Shown: positions 37,294 to 46,519, counted from the first letter of the stretch. The stretch is 64,000 nt of DNA from Flavobacterium urumqiense (GCF_900108015.1 NZ_FNVP01000001.1:248001-312000); one strand, 5' to 3'. The notes: generated from the sequence alone by a model not told the origin. Made by a program: numbers and translations.

Positions 37294-37824
37294 TTATTTA
37301 TCGTGTAAAACTATTTTATTGTCTTTGCAATCTGCAATCAACTGGTCGATTTTTTCTTCGTTTAAATGTTCTTTGTAAAAATCGCCTAATTGCATCATGG
37401 GAGCATAACCACAAGCACCCAAACATTCAACCCCAACTACTGTAAAATTTCCATCTTCAGTTGTTTCGCCAAGATTAATTCCTAATTTTTCACACGTGTA
37501 ATCCATTAGATTCTCTGCTCCATTCAAACAACATGGTGAAGTTTGACAAAATTCGAACATGTATTTCCCAATTGGTTTTTGGTTGTACATAGTGTAAAAC
37601 GACACTACTTCGTAAACTTCAATTGGCTTGATTAAAAGAATTTCAGCTACTTTGTCCATTAATTCAATACTCAACCAATTTTCATGAGCATCTTGAACTT
37701 CATGTAAAACAGGCAACAAAGCTGATTTTCTTTTGTCTTCAGGATAATGACTTATCAATTCATTGATGCGAGTAATCAATGCTTCGGTCATATTTATTTC
37801 TTGTTTGTGATACGTTCTTTCCAT
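37294..37824 (-). CDS. nuoE: NADH-quinone oxidoreductase subunit E
   Basis: 176 residues with a thioredoxin-like fold. The 2Fe-2S (N1a) ligands are in FCQTSPCC (C93, C98) and ECLGACGYAP (C134, C138). An internal ATG at residue 12 is an alternative start. The 82-base gap to nuoD contains a GCCGCGAAGGCGC inverted sequence common in Flavobacterium spacers. Confidence 0.96.
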   Translation of the reverse strand: MERTYHKQEINMTEALITRINELISHYPEDKRKSALLPVLHEVQDAHENWLSIELMDKVAEILLIKPIEVYEVVSFYTMYNQKPIGKYMFEFCQTSPCCLNGAENLMDYTCEKLGINLGETTEDGNFTVVGVECLGACGYAPMMQLGDFYKEHLNEEKIDQLIADCKDNKIVLHDK

Positions 37825-37906
37825 TTTTATTTTTTTTGCCGCGAAGGCGCAAAGTCACAAAATTTTATTTTAAAATCTAAAATCGGTAATCAATAATCTG
37901 AAATCT

Positions 37907-39145
37907 TTATGCGTCTAACTCTCCGGCAATAACATTTAAACTTGACAAAATAACAATTGCATCCGATAGTAATGAACCTTTAATCATTTCTGGATACGCT
38001 TGATAGTAAATAAAACATGGTCTGCGGAAATGTAATCTGTAAGGAGTACGACTCCCATCAGTCACCAAGTAGAAACCTAATTCTCCGTTTCCACCTTCAA
38101 CAGGATGATATATTTCAGCAACTGGAACAGGAACTTCTCCCATAACAATTTTGAAATGGTAAATCAACGATTCCATACTAGTGTAAACATCTTCTTTTGG
38201 AGGAAGGTAATAATCCGGAACATCTGCGTGGAAGTCATTTCCTTCCGGCATTTTTGCCAATGCTTGACGAATAATACTCAAACTTTCCCAAACTTCGGCG
38301 TTACGAACACAAAAACGGTCATACGTATCGCCTGATTTCCCAACAGGAATGATAAAGTCAAAATCTTCGTAAGAAGAATACGGTTGCGATACGCGCACAT
38401 CATAATCAACTCCGGCAGCACGTAAATTTGGGCCTGTAAAACCGTAAGCCATAGCTTGTTCGGCAGTTATCGCTCCTACATTTACCGTTCTGTCAATAAA
38501 AATTCTATTTCTTTCGAATAAGTTTTCAAATTCTTTCCAAGCTGCAGGAAATTCTTCTAAAAATACATCTAATTTTCTAAAAGCTTCTGGTGACCAATCT
38601 CTTTCGAAACCACCAATTCTTCCCATATTAGTAGTCAAACGAGCACCACAAATTTCTTCATAGATTTCATAGACTTTTTCTCTAAATTGGAACACATATA
38701 AAAATCCGGTGTAGGCTCCTGTATCGACACCAAGGATTGAATTACAGATAATATGATCCGTGATTCTTGCCAACTCCATTACAATCACTCTTAAATATTG
38801 CGCTCTTTTAGGAACTTCAATATCCAGCAATTTTTCTAATGTCATCCACCAACCCATATTATTTATAGGCGATGAACAATAGTTCATTCTATCAGTAAGA
38901 GGTGTGATTTGGTAAAAAGGACGATTTTCAGCAATTTTTTCGAAAGCTCTGTGAATGTAACCAATGGTTGGCTCCGCTTCCAGAATTCTTTCCCCATCCA
39001 TCAACAAAATATTTTGAAAAATACCGTGAGTTGCTGGGTGTGTCGGCCCTAAATTAAGAATCGAAAGCTCGCTTCCGTCTTCGTTTAGCTGCTCTTTTAT
39101 TCTTTTAGCATATCTATGCTCTGGTGGTAATAATAGTTCTGACAT
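37907..39145 (-). CDS. nuoD: NADH-quinone oxidoreductase subunit D
   Basis: 412 residues, the 49-kDa subunit that forms the quinone site with NuoB. Conserved pieces are NLGPTHPATHGIFQNIL (residues 31-47), GYIHRAFEKIAENRPF, DRMNYCSSPINNMGW and the C-terminal ending (DAIVILSSLNVIAGELDA). It is separate from nuoC, unlike the enterobacterial nuoCD fusion. Confidence 0.97.
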   Translation of the reverse strand: MSELLLPPEHRYAKRIKEQLNEDGSELSILNLGPTHPATHGIFQNILLMDGERILEAEPTIGYIHRAFEKIAENRPFYQITPLTDRMNYCSSPINNMGWWMTLEKLLDIEVPKRAQYLRVIVMELARITDHIICNSILGVDTGAYTGFLYVFQFREKVYEIYEEICGARLTTNMGRIGGFERDWSPEAFRKLDVFLEEFPAAWKEFENLFERNRIFIDRTVNVGAITAEQAMAYGFTGPNLRAAGVDYDVRVSQPYSSYEDFDFIIPVGKSGDTYDRFCVRNAEVWESLSIIRQALAKMPEGNDFHADVPDYYLPPKEDVYTSMESLIYHFKIVMGEVPVPVAEIYHPVEGGNGELGFYLVTDGSRTPYRLHFRRPCFIYYQAYPEMIKGSLLSDAIVILSSLNVIAGELDA

Positions 39146-39178
39146 TTATTTAATGTGAAAAATTATAATAGTTTTTTT

Positions 39179-39700
39179 TTAATAATTGTCTGTCGTTCTT
39201 CCAAAGAAACGGTCATCCTTATCCGTTCTTCCGCTGTCTTCCATTGGAAATTCTTTTCGCATTGGAAAAGAAATCATTTCATCCATATTCAAAATACGTT
39301 TCAATTGTGGATGCCCAATAAAATTTATACCATAGAAATCAAATGTTTCTCTTTCCATCCAATTAGAACTTAAGAAAATATTAGATATGGTTCTAATTTG
39401 AGGGTTTTCACCATCAATAAATGCTTTGATTTTTATCCGTTTGTTTTCATACCAATTATGCAAATGATAAACTACCGCAAATTGTCTGCTTACTTCATTA
39501 TCAGGATAGTGAATCCCACATAAATCTGTTAAAAAATGAAAACGTAATTCTGGATCATTTTTCAAAAAAAGGATTACCGCAGTGATTTTATCGGCCGCTA
39601 TCTCAAATGAAAATATGTCTTTTTCTTGACTGTAATGAGAAACATTTTCTCCAAATGTTTCCGTTAGTTTATCTTGAATTTGTATCGTTTCTAAAGCCAT
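39179..39700 (-). CDS. nuoC: NADH-quinone oxidoreductase subunit C
   Basis: 173 residues, the 30-kDa subunit. The signature region reads RETFDFYGINFIGHPQLKRI, then the RKEFP ending, instead of the common REVYDMFGI form, which is an ordinary variation. It is a structural subunit of the peripheral arm. It lies 3 bases after nuoB. Confidence 0.95.
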   Translation of the reverse strand: MALETIQIQDKLTETFGENVSHYSQEKDIFSFEIAADKITAVILFLKNDPELRFHFLTDLCGIHYPDNEVSRQFAVVYHLHNWYENKRIKIKAFIDGENPQIRTISNIFLSSNWMERETFDFYGINFIGHPQLKRILNMDEMISFPMRKEFPMEDSGRTDKDDRFFGRTTDNY

Positions 39701-39703
39701 TAT

Positions 39704-40252
39704 TTATTTGATATTATAAGAAGCTAATAATTCTTGGTATTCAGGAGAACTTCTTCTTCTTACAGATTCATTTCTTACTAATTCTTGCAATTTCATTACA
39801 CCATCTACTATTTGCTCTGGTCTTGGAGGACAACCCGGAACATAAACATCTACAGGAATTACTTTGTCTATTCCTTGCAAAACAGAATACGTGTCAAAAA
39901 TCCCACCGGAACAAGCACAAGCACCAACAGCAATAACCCAACGAGGTTCTGACATTTGCTCATAAACCTGACGTAAAATTGGCGCCATTTTTTTTGAAAT
40001 TGTTCCCATCACCATTAACATATCGGCTTGACGCGGAGAAAAACTCACACGCTCAGAACCAAAACGTGCCAAATCGTAATGCGAAGCCATGGTTGCCATA
40101 AATTCAATTCCACAACAAGATGTTGCAAAAGGCAATGGCCATAAGGAATTAGCGCGAGCCATTCCCACAACATCATTCAGTTTTGTTGCGAAGAAACCTT
40201 CCCCAACAACCCCTTCTGGCGGCTCAACCATTTTTATATTTGAATCAGTCAT
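39704..40252 (-). CDS. nuoB: NADH-quinone oxidoreductase subunit B
   Basis: 182 residues. It carries cluster N2, the last electron carrier before quinone. Its ligands are the adjacent cysteines in PFATSCCGIEFM (C46, C47) plus C112 (GACACSGG) and C141 (PGCPPRPE). The 119-base gap to nuoA has AT-rich simple repeats but no terminator. Confidence 0.97.
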   Translation of the reverse strand: MTDSNIKMVEPPEGVVGEGFFATKLNDVVGMARANSLWPLPFATSCCGIEFMATMASHYDLARFGSERVSFSPRQADMLMVMGTISKKMAPILRQVYEQMSEPRWVIAVGACACSGGIFDTYSVLQGIDKVIPVDVYVPGCPPRPEQIVDGVMKLQELVRNESVRRRSSPEYQELLASYNIK

Positions 40253-40274
40253 TTTTATAAAATTATGATTATGG

Positions 40275-40299
40275 ATTATGAATTCTAAGTTTAAAATTT
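40275..40299. repeat. Short dispersed AT-rich repeat, copy 2
   Basis: ATTATGAATTCTAAGTTT followed by AAAATTT, directly upstream of nuoB; near-identical to 10166-10195 upstream of sucB. The same nuoA-nuoB gap also holds AATTCGTAATTTCTAATTCG-type spacer repeats. Confidence 0.4.
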
Positions 40300-40371
40300 A
40301 AAAACATCCTTTTAAATACTTTAGAAATTAAAAATTTTTACAATTCGTAATTTCTAATTCGCAATTAATTT

Positions 40372-40737
40372 TTATTCCCACTCTAAAGCTTTCTTTTTGA
40401 TAATGTAGAAAAAACCTACCAGAAGCAAAAGCATAAAAATTACCATTTTAAACATCCCTTCCATTCCCAATTCCTTGAAATTGATTGCCCATGGGTAAAG
40501 AAAAATCACCTCAACATCAAACAAAACAAATAATATTGCTACTAGAAAATATTTTACTGAAAACGGAATTCTTGCATTACCTACAGATTCGATACCACAT
40601 TCGAAGTTTTTATCTTTGACTTCAGACCTCCTTTTTGGACCTAATTTTCCAGAAATCAATATGGTGCCAACTACAAATCCTACAGCCAAAATGAACTGCA
40701 TTAAAATTGGGATATAATTTAATTGATCGGATTGCAT
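40372..40737 (-). CDS. nuoA: NADH-quinone oxidoreductase subunit A
   Basis: 121 residues with three helices. The loop motif KDKNFECGIESVGNARIPFSVKYF contains the conserved NuoA cysteine near the quinone channel, and FDVEVIFLYPWA is in the second helix. It is the first gene of the operon; a good promoter with -33 TTG and -7 TATCTTTG is upstream. Confidence 0.96.
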   Translation of the reverse strand: MQSDQLNYIPILMQFILAVGFVVGTILISGKLGPKRRSEVKDKNFECGIESVGNARIPFSVKYFLVAILFVLFDVEVIFLYPWAINFKELGMEGMFKMVIFMLLLLVGFFYIIKKKALEWE

Positions 40738-40768
40738 AGTACGTATATTTATGAATGAGAATAAGCCA

Positions 40769-40799
40769 CAAAGATAGGTTTCAAGTATTTAAAACACAA
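40769..40799 (-). promoter_or_regulatory. Promoter of the nuo operon
   Basis: Minus strand: -33 TTG (40797-40799), a 20-base spacer and -7 TATCTTTG (40769-40776). One of the best matches to the Bacteroidetes primary-sigma consensus in the window. Predicted leader of about 27 bases before nuoA. Confidence 0.7.
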
Positions 40800-40911
40800 G
40801 TTTAAAACAATTTTTAGTTTAAACGAAAATACAATTACCGACTAATTTTTATTGATTCCAAATAAGGAAAATTTTTTTTGTTTTTATACTATTAATTTCG
40901 ATATGACTAAA

Positions 40912-40945
40912 AAAAAAACGTTTCGAAATAAATCGAAACGTTTTT
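40912..40945 (-). terminator. Terminator of the cold-shock gene
   Basis: 11-bp perfect stem AAACGTTTCGA / TCGAAACGTTT with a T run on the minus strand, 34 bases past the stop. Confidence 0.9.
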
Positions 40946-40978
40946 AACATTCTTAGCAATAAAAATGAGTTTTTCTGC

Positions 40979-41173
40979 TTAGATAACTGCTACTTTCGCA
41001 GCAACTTTTCCTTTTCTTCCTTCTTCTTCTTCATAGCTAACTCTGTCACCTTCGCGCAATTCTTCCGCGTTGATTCCTGATGCATGAACAAAAATGTCTT
41101 TTCCTGTTTCTTCGTCTGTAATGAATCCGTAACCTTTAGATTCATTGAAAAATTTAACTGTACCTGTACGCAT
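40979..41173 (-). CDS. Cold-shock domain protein (CspA family)
   Basis: 64 residues, a single OB-fold. It has the RNA-binding motifs KGYGFI (RNP1) and DIFVHAS (RNP2) and the usual N-terminus TGTVKFFNESKG. It acts as an RNA chaperone in the cytoplasm. The leader is predicted to be only about 25 bases, so the long cold-responsive leader of E. coli cspA is not evident. It has its own promoter and terminator. Confidence 0.95.
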   Translation of the reverse strand: MRTGTVKFFNESKGYGFITDEETGKDIFVHASGINAEELREGDRVSYEEEEGRKGKVAAKVAVI

Positions 41174-41202
41174 TGTAATAGTAATAATAATTTATAATGA
41201 AG

Positions 41203-41210
41203 CAAATGTA
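41203..41210 (-). promoter_or_regulatory. Promoter -7 element (TACATTTG) for csp gene
   Basis: Exact TAnnTTTG match on the minus strand, 30 bases before the ATG. Confidence 0.5.
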
Positions 41211-41299
41211 ACCTTTAATATAATACGAAAGATAATATTATATTTATTTTTTGCAAAAATATTGACATTCAACGTTTTCTAACAAATTTAACCGATTAA

Positions 41300-43051
41300 C
41301 TACACAACGTCTAATTTGATATGCAACTCTTTTAATTGTGATTCATCAATTATTGATGGCGCATCAATCATTACGTCTCTTCCTGAATTATTTTTTGGGA
41401 AAGCAATAAAATCACGAATTGTTTCTTGTCCTCCTAGAATGGCTACCAATCTATCCAATCCAAAAGCTAAACCACCATGTGGCGGAGCTCCAAACTGAAA
41501 CGCATCCATCAAGAATCCAAATTGAGCTTTGGCTTCCTCTTCCGTGAAACCTAAATACTTGAACATCAATTGCTGTGTCGCTTTATCATGAATACGAATT
41601 GAACCACCACCAATTTCATTTCCGTTCAAAACCATATCGTAAGCGTTAGCACGAACTTTCCCAGGATTAGTTTCTAATAAATGCATATCTTCTGGCTTTG
41701 GAGAAGTAAAAGGATGATGCATGGCATGATAACGACCACTCTCTTCATCAAATTCCAATAACGGAAAATCAACAACCCAAAGTGGCGCAAATTCAGTTGG
41801 TTTTCTCAAACCCAGTCTTGTTGCAACTTCCATACGCAAAGCGCTTAATTGAGAACGGGTTTTGTCAGCCGGTCCAGAAAGAACAAAAATCATGTCTCCC
41901 GGTAGCGCTCCAGTTGTTTTTGCCCAATTGCTTAAATCAGCTTGATCATAGAATTTATCAACAGATGATTTATAGGTTCCATCTTCGTTACATTTTACAT
42001 ACACCATTCCTGATGCACCTACTTGAGGACGCTTAACCCAGTCAATTAATCCGTCAATTTCTTTACGGGTATAACTTCCTATTCCAGGAACAGCAATTCC
42101 AACAACTAATTCTGCTGCATTAAAAACTGGAAAATCCTTGCTTTTTGCCACTTCATTCAACTCTCCGAATTCCATTCCGAAACGAATGTCCGGTTTATCA
42201 TTTCCGTATGTTTTCATGGCATGTTCGTAGGTCATTCTAGGGAATTTCTCTACTTCAATACCTTTTATTTCTTTTAGCAAATGTCTAGTCAAACCTTCAA
42301 AAACATTTAATATATCTTCTTGTTCCACAAAAGCCATTTCGCAATCGATTTGTGTGAATTCCGGTTGTCTGTCTGCCCGTAAATCCTCATCACGGAAACA
42401 TTTCACGATTTGGAAATACTTATCCATTCCACCCACCATTAACAATTGCTTAAAAGTTTGCGGTGATTGTGGCAAAGCATAAAACTGTCCTTCATTCATT
42501 CGAGAAGGAACAACAAAATCTCTGGCTCCTTCAGGCGTAGATTTAATTAAATAAGGTGTCTCCACTTCACAAAAATCCAAATCAGAAAGATATTTTCTAA
42601 CTTCCATGGCTACTTTGTGACGAAACAGCAAGTTATTTTTTACTGGATTTCTACGAATATCTAAGTAGCGGTATTTCATTCGAATATCTTCGCCACCATC
42701 TGTTTCATCTTCAATAGTGAAAGGAGGTGTTAGCGCCGCATTCAGAATATTTAACTCAGTAACTAAAATTTCAATGTCACCTGTGGCCATATTTTTATTT
42801 TTGGCTTCACGCTCAATAACAGTTCCTTTTACCTGAATTACAAATTCACGACCTAAGGTTTTTGCCAATTCGAAAACGGATTTTTCAGAACGGCCTTCGT
42901 CAAATATTAATTGGGTAATTCCATAGCGGTCACGTAAATCTACCCAATTCATAAATCCTTTATCGCGTGATTTTTGAACCCAACCGGAAAGGGTAACTTC
43001 TGTATTGATATGTGAGGCGTTTAATTCACCACAATTATGACTTCTGTACAT
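41300..43051 (-). CDS. aspS: Aspartyl-tRNA synthetase
   Basis: 583 residues, the bacterial-type class II enzyme. It has an N-terminal OB-fold anticodon-binding domain (residues 1-110), the catalytic core with motif 2 ([19 protein letters not shown]), a GAD insertion domain, and motif 3 ([14 protein letters not shown]) near residue 530. It charges tRNA-Asp. A TACTTTTG promoter element lies about 20 bases upstream. Confidence 0.97.
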   Translation of the reverse strand: MYRSHNCGELNASHINTEVTLSGWVQKSRDKGFMNWVDLRDRYGITQLIFDEGRSEKSVFELAKTLGREFVIQVKGTVIEREAKNKNMATGDIEILVTELNILNAALTPPFTIEDETDGGEDIRMKYRYLDIRRNPVKNNLLFRHKVAMEVRKYLSDLDFCEVETPYLIKSTPEGARDFVVPSRMNEGQFYALPQSPQTFKQLLMVGGMDKYFQIVKCFRDEDLRADRQPEFTQIDCEMAFVEQEDILNVFEGLTRHLLKEIKGIEVEKFPRMTYEHAMKTYGNDKPDIRFGMEFGELNEVAKSKDFPVFNAAELVVGIAVPGIGSYTRKEIDGLIDWVKRPQVGASGMVYVKCNEDGTYKSSVDKFYDQADLSNWAKTTGALPGDMIFVLSGPADKTRSQLSALRMEVATRLGLRKPTEFAPLWVVDFPLLEFDEESGRYHAMHHPFTSPKPEDMHLLETNPGKVRANAYDMVLNGNEIGGGSIRIHDKATQQLMFKYLGFTEEEAKAQFGFLMDAFQFGAPPHGGLAFGLDRLVAILGGQETIRDFIAFPKNNSGRDVMIDAPSIIDESQLKELHIKLDVV

Positions 43052-43069
43052 GATTTAAATTTTAGATTG

Positions 43070-43077
43070 CAAAAGTA
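43070..43077 (-). promoter_or_regulatory. Promoter -7 element (TACTTTTG) for aspS
   Basis: Exact TAnnTTTG match on the minus strand, 19 bases before the ATG. Confidence 0.5.
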
Positions 43078-43174
43078 AACACAAAAATCAAATTAATTCA
43101 GAAAACTATACAGGTAGATGGAATTTAAAATGAAAAATTATGTTAATGTTTAAAATTTTTATCGGTAATCTCTT

Positions 43175-43182
43175 TAGATTTG
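43175..43182 (+). promoter_or_regulatory. Promoter -7 element (TAGATTTG) for TlpA-like gene
   Basis: Exact TAnnTTTG match, about 30 bases before the ATG at 43212. Confidence 0.5.
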
Positions 43183-43211
43183 AGACGCTATAAATTAAAA
43201 ACCCAATACTC

Positions 43212-44225
43212 ATGAAGAAATTATATTTTACTGCACTTGTGTTAATAACAACTTTGAGTGGTTTCGCTCAAAAAAACAATTACATGACTTTTCAAGGCAA
43301 AATAGCCAATAAGAATGGCGATGCAATTTATATCACTGATGGCAAAAACAAATTGATTAAAAAAATTCAGATTAGTAGTGAAGGTGTTTTTAAAGACACT
43401 ATCCATGTTGTTCCAGGAAGATATGGTTTATCTGACGGTAATGAATTTACGATTGTATATTTGAAAAACGGATTTGATTTGGCCTTAAAAATGGACACTA
43501 AAATGTTTGATGAATCGATAACGTACACTGGAAAAGGGGCTTTAGAAAATAATTTTTTAGCAAAGAATTCATTATTTGAAGAACAAACCGATATGGGCAG
43601 TTTACTTGCTGCAAGCGAAGTTGATTTTTTTAGAGGACTTGATAAGAAAAAAGCAGATGATTTAAAACGTTTAGAAAACACGAAATTAGATCCTATTTTT
43701 ATTGACTTTCAAAAGAAGAGTATTGATGAAAATTATAATGGCATAGTAAAGTATTACAAAATGAATTATGAAGCTAATTTAGCTAAAAGCAAATTGGCAA
43801 ACACGATGTCTCCTTCTTTTAATTATGATAATTATGCCGGAGGAAAAACAAAATTAGAGGATTTTAAAGGAAAGTATGTTTACATCGATGTTTGGGCGAC
43901 TTGGTGTGGCCCTTGTCGTGCTGAAATTCCTTTTTTGAAAAAAACAGAAGAAAAATACCATGGCAAAAATATTTCTTTTGTAAGCATCTCTGTTGATGTA
44001 CAAAAAGATTTAGAGAAATGGAAAGCTTTAATCAAAGAAAAAGAATTGGGCGGTGTACAGCTTTTTGCAGATAATAATTGGAATTCTCAATTCATCAAGG
44101 ATTATGGAGTAAACAGTATTCCAAGATTTATTTTGATAGATCCCGCTGGCAAAATCATAAGTGCTGATGCAGCAAGACCATCTTCTAAGGAATTACAGAT
44201 TCAATTAGATGCTCTTTTGAAGTAA
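43212..44225 (+). CDS. TlpA-like thioredoxin-family protein with N-terminal DUF4369-type domain
   Basis: 337 residues. A signal peptide (LYFTALVLITTLSGFAQ) is followed by a beta-rich N-terminal domain typical of Bacteroidetes thiol-disulfide proteins. From about residue 205 comes a thioredoxin domain with the active site WATWCGPCRAEIP (C232, C235) and the cis-proline segment GVNSIPRFILID. It probably reduces or exchanges disulfides in the periplasm or at the outer membrane. It has its own promoter and terminator. Confidence 0.92.
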   Translation: MKKLYFTALVLITTLSGFAQKNNYMTFQGKIANKNGDAIYITDGKNKLIKKIQISSEGVFKDTIHVVPGRYGLSDGNEFTIVYLKNGFDLALKMDTKMFDESITYTGKGALENNFLAKNSLFEEQTDMGSLLAASEVDFFRGLDKKKADDLKRLENTKLDPIFIDFQKKSIDENYNGIVKYYKMNYEANLAKSKLANTMSPSFNYDNYAGGKTKLEDFKGKYVYIDVWATWCGPCRAEIPFLKKTEEKYHGKNISFVSISVDVQKDLEKWKALIKEKELGGVQLFADNNWNSQFIKDYGVNSIPRFILIDPAGKIISADAARPSSKELQIQLDALLK

Positions 44226-44243
44226 TCAAGAATTTAAAAAAAC

Positions 44244-44273
44244 AAAGTCAGTGCGTAAACACTGGCTTTTTTT
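44244..44273 (+). terminator. Terminator of the TlpA-like gene
   Basis: Stem AAAGTCAGTG / CACTGGCTTT (one wobble pair), six-base loop, T run. Confidence 0.8.
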
Positions 44274-44357
44274 GTATTATTTAATTTTCCAATGTTAAGC
44301 TTTTATCTAATGTTATTAAATTGTTATGTAAATGTGTTTTAAATGTAAAATATTATT

Positions 44358-44365
44358 TAATTTTG
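44358..44365 (+). promoter_or_regulatory. Promoter -7 element (TAATTTTG) for MORN gene
   Basis: Exact TAnnTTTG match, 35 bases before the ATG at 44401. Confidence 0.5.
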
Positions 44366-44400
44366 GATAACAAATCTATAACACATAAAAAACTAACGAT

Positions 44401-44766
44401 ATGAAAAAATGTATTTTTTTAGTAGCAATGTTATTCTCTGGGATAATTTTTGCACAAGAAGTAAAGCCAGTATTGGAACCTTTTGGAAAAAAGCTTAGAG
44501 CAACTTACTTTTTTGAGAACGGTCAAGTGCAACAAGAAGGTTTTTTTGAAAACGGAAAATTAGAAGGAATGTGGGTTTCTTTTGATGAAAAAGGAAACAA
44601 AATTTCGTCTGGAGAATATAAAAATGGAGAAAAAATCGGAAAATGGTTTTTTTGGTCTCAAAATGAAGACAATGGGTTCAACAGTTTAAGTGAAGTTGAC
44701 TATTCTAAAAACAGAATAGCTTCCGTTAAAAACTGGAAACAAGAGGCATTAGCTAACAGAGATTAG
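44401..44766 (+). CDS. Secreted MORN-repeat protein
   Basis: 121 residues with a signal peptide (CIFLVAMLFSGIIFAQ). The mature part contains three MORN-like units: YFFENGQVQQEGFFENGK, GMWVSFDEKGNKISSGEY and KNGEKIGKWFFW, short beta-hairpin repeats. Such proteins are common in Flavobacteria and often carry misleading names such as YwqK antitoxin; no partner toxin gene is adjacent here. Function unknown. Confidence 0.85.
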   Translation: MKKCIFLVAMLFSGIIFAQEVKPVLEPFGKKLRATYFFENGQVQQEGFFENGKLEGMWVSFDEKGNKISSGEYKNGEKIGKWFFWSQNEDNGFNSLSEVDYSKNRIASVKNWKQEALANRD

Positions 44767-44785
44767 ATTACTTTTTTAAATTTAA

Positions 44786-44821
44786 AAAAAAGCTTTCGTT
44801 TTAGACGAAAGCTTTTTTTTT
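44786..44821 (+). terminator. Terminator of the MORN gene
   Basis: 11-bp stem AAAGCTTTCGT / ACGAAAGCTTT with a five-base loop and a run of T's. Confidence 0.9.
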
Positions 44822-45019
44822 ACCATTTTTTGAATCCTTTTTTGAATGACGATAATGATTCTGTATTGACCATAATAAAGCTTTTTTTAAAACCCCAATA
44901 GAAAATCCAAAAGCACTAAAATGTGTAACTAACAATATTATATTTTCTCGCTACCAAAACTTAGCATACAAAGCAAAAATAGTCAACTATATAATCACTA
45001 GTAGTACTGTTGTTTGCAG

Positions 45020-45790
45020 TTAAAATTTGAACATATCACTATCTAATTCAAATGCTTTAGGATTCACTTTCGGTCCTGCAAAACTGATGACAATCATAAG
45101 AAGCATGGTAATTACAAATGACAGTCCCCTAGAGATGTGAAACGGTATTTCAAATCCACCTTTCACATTGGCGTAAGCTGTATACAATAATGTTTCATTC
45201 CCAAATAAAGCCGGTGCAAATTCATTAAACAAAACAGATAATAAGAAACCCGAGATTATACCGACAATCGCCGCCATACCTGTCGTTCTTTTTCAGAACA
45301 TTCCAAGGAAGAACATGGCAAATACACTTAAACTAATAAACCCCGTATATTTTTGAACGTAGGTAAAACCTCCTATACCACCAATTCCAAGAACATCATT
45401 CCAAGTGAATACAACAGTGAGAAGCATGGCCGCAAAAACCGCCTATCAACCAATGTTTACCTGAACTCTATCAGTTGCGTCTTTTTGAATGTATTTTTTA
45501 TGAACATCCAGCGTGTAAATAGTTGAAATACTATTTACTTTATGCGCTAAAGATGCAACAATAGACGCATTTAAAGCTGCCACAGACAATCCTTTCAAAC
45601 CAGTTCGAAGAAACGTCAACACAGCCGTGTAGGCGCCTTCTTTAACACCTACCAAATGAGGCAAATGTTCATTTTTATAAAAAACAATTTCAAAGAATTT
45701 TGAAATCATGGGAAAGTTACTGGCACAAATGATTTTGAAAGGCAAAAAAGAGCAAATTGAGAACAAAAGTGCGTTGATTATCAGGAATTC
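45020..45790 (-). pseudogene. Decayed sodium/solute symporter (SSS family)
   Basis: A single minus-strand frame encodes the C-terminal half of an SSS-family symporter. GLKGLSVAALNASIVASL, then HKVNSISTIYTLDVHKKYI (about 45500-45610), matches the sugar-symporter core, followed by TWNDVLGIGGIGGFTYV and RTTGMAAIVGIISGFLLS. The frame is interrupted by adjacent TGA and TAG codons (45443-45448) and a TGA at 45293-45295 where FLGMFWKR would be expected. The N-terminal half is missing. No frameshift is needed between 45020 and 45766. It is clearly non-functional as a transporter. Confidence 0.85.
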
Positions 45791-45863
45791 ATTGTGATGA
45801 ACTGAATTCTATAAACTCCTTTGAAATAACATGTTAAAAAAACAAAAAAACTAAAAAGTAACC

Positions 45864-45883
45864 ACAAAAGTAATTACATTTGT
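45864..45883. promoter_or_regulatory. Palindromic operator over the mazE promoter
   Basis: A 20-bp palindrome ACAAAAGTAATTACATTTGT, symmetric at all but one pair of positions. It contains most of the -7 element TACATTTG (45875-45882) and ends 3 bases before the mazE ATG. Position and symmetry fit autorepression by the MazE-MazF complex. Confidence 0.6.
45875..45882 (+). promoter_or_regulatory. Promoter -7 element (TACATTTG) for mazEF
   Basis: Exact TAnnTTTG match ending 4 bases before the mazE ATG. The predicted transcription start falls on or next to the start codon, so the mRNA would be leaderless. Confidence 0.55.
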
Positions 45884-45886
45884 TGT

Positions 45887-46147
45887 ATGATAAAAGTCCG
45901 CCAAACACAAATAATAAAAATAGGCAATTCTAATGGAATTAGAATTCCTAAAGACTTCCTAAATGCATTAGGGACCAAAGAGGTCGTCTTAGAACTAACA
46001 GACAACACTTTGATTATTAAGCCCATAAAAACAACTACACCACCGCGAAGCGAATGGGCAAGCATTCTCGCTAAAATGAAGATAGAACCCGAAGACGATT
46101 TTAACGATTTTGATACAACCCTCATAGATGGCATTGATGATTTGTAA
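45887..46147 (+). CDS. mazE: MazE-like antitoxin (AbrB/SpoVT fold)
   Basis: 86 residues. The N-terminal swapped-hairpin DNA-binding domain is recognised by IIKIGNSNGIRIPKDFLNAL, then VVLELTDNTLIIKP. The C-terminal acidic tail (EPEDDFNDFDTTLIDGIDDL) is the disordered segment that wraps around the toxin in this family. It neutralises the toxin encoded by the overlapping next gene and probably represses the promoter through the 20-bp palindrome. Confidence 0.9.
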   Translation: MIKVRQTQIIKIGNSNGIRIPKDFLNALGTKEVVLELTDNTLIIKPIKTTTPPRSEWASILAKMKIEPEDDFNDFDTTLIDGIDDL

Positions 46148-46460
46148 AAAGTGGGATATTGTATTGGTCGATTTAAACCCAACCAAAGGAAGTGAAATAT
46201 CAAAAATAAGGCCGTGTTTAATAGTGTCGCCCAATAGTGTCAATACGTATATGAACACTATTGTTGTAGTCCCGTTTACCTCAAAACCAAAAGGGTACCC
46301 CTTTAGAATACTGACAAATCATAAAAACATTGAAGGTGAATTGTGTTTTGATCATATAAAAAGTATTGACAAAAGCCGCATCGTGAAAACTGATGGCACA
46401 ATTGCAAAAACGTTGAGAACGGCTATAAATAATTTGTTATTTGAGTTTTTTAATGAGTAA
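46128..46460 (+). CDS. mazF: MazF/PemK family endoribonuclease toxin
   Basis: 110 residues, the standard MazF size. Landmarks: WDIVLVDLNPTKGSEISKIRPCLIVSP (the loop with the catalytic R and the GxE), VVVPFTSKP, and the C-terminal helix. It cleaves mRNA at short sequence motifs in a ribosome-independent manner. It overlaps mazE by 20 bases; an ATG at 46137 (MICKKWDIV) would give an 11-base overlap and is equally plausible. It forms a complete type II toxin-antitoxin pair. Confidence 0.92.
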   Translation: MALMICKKWDIVLVDLNPTKGSEISKIRPCLIVSPNSVNTYMNTIVVVPFTSKPKGYPFRILTNHKNIEGELCFDHIKSIDKSRIVKTDGTIAKTLRTAINNLLFEFFNE

Positions 46461-46519
46461 AATATCTCAATATTCAAGTCCTTTACGGAAAACCTCAAAG
46501 CAGGTGATTTTTAATGGAT

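Noticed and set aside
45874..46258. Minus-strand open frames over mazE and mazF
   Set aside because: No start context or family similarity, and they lie opposite a convincing toxin-antitoxin pair.
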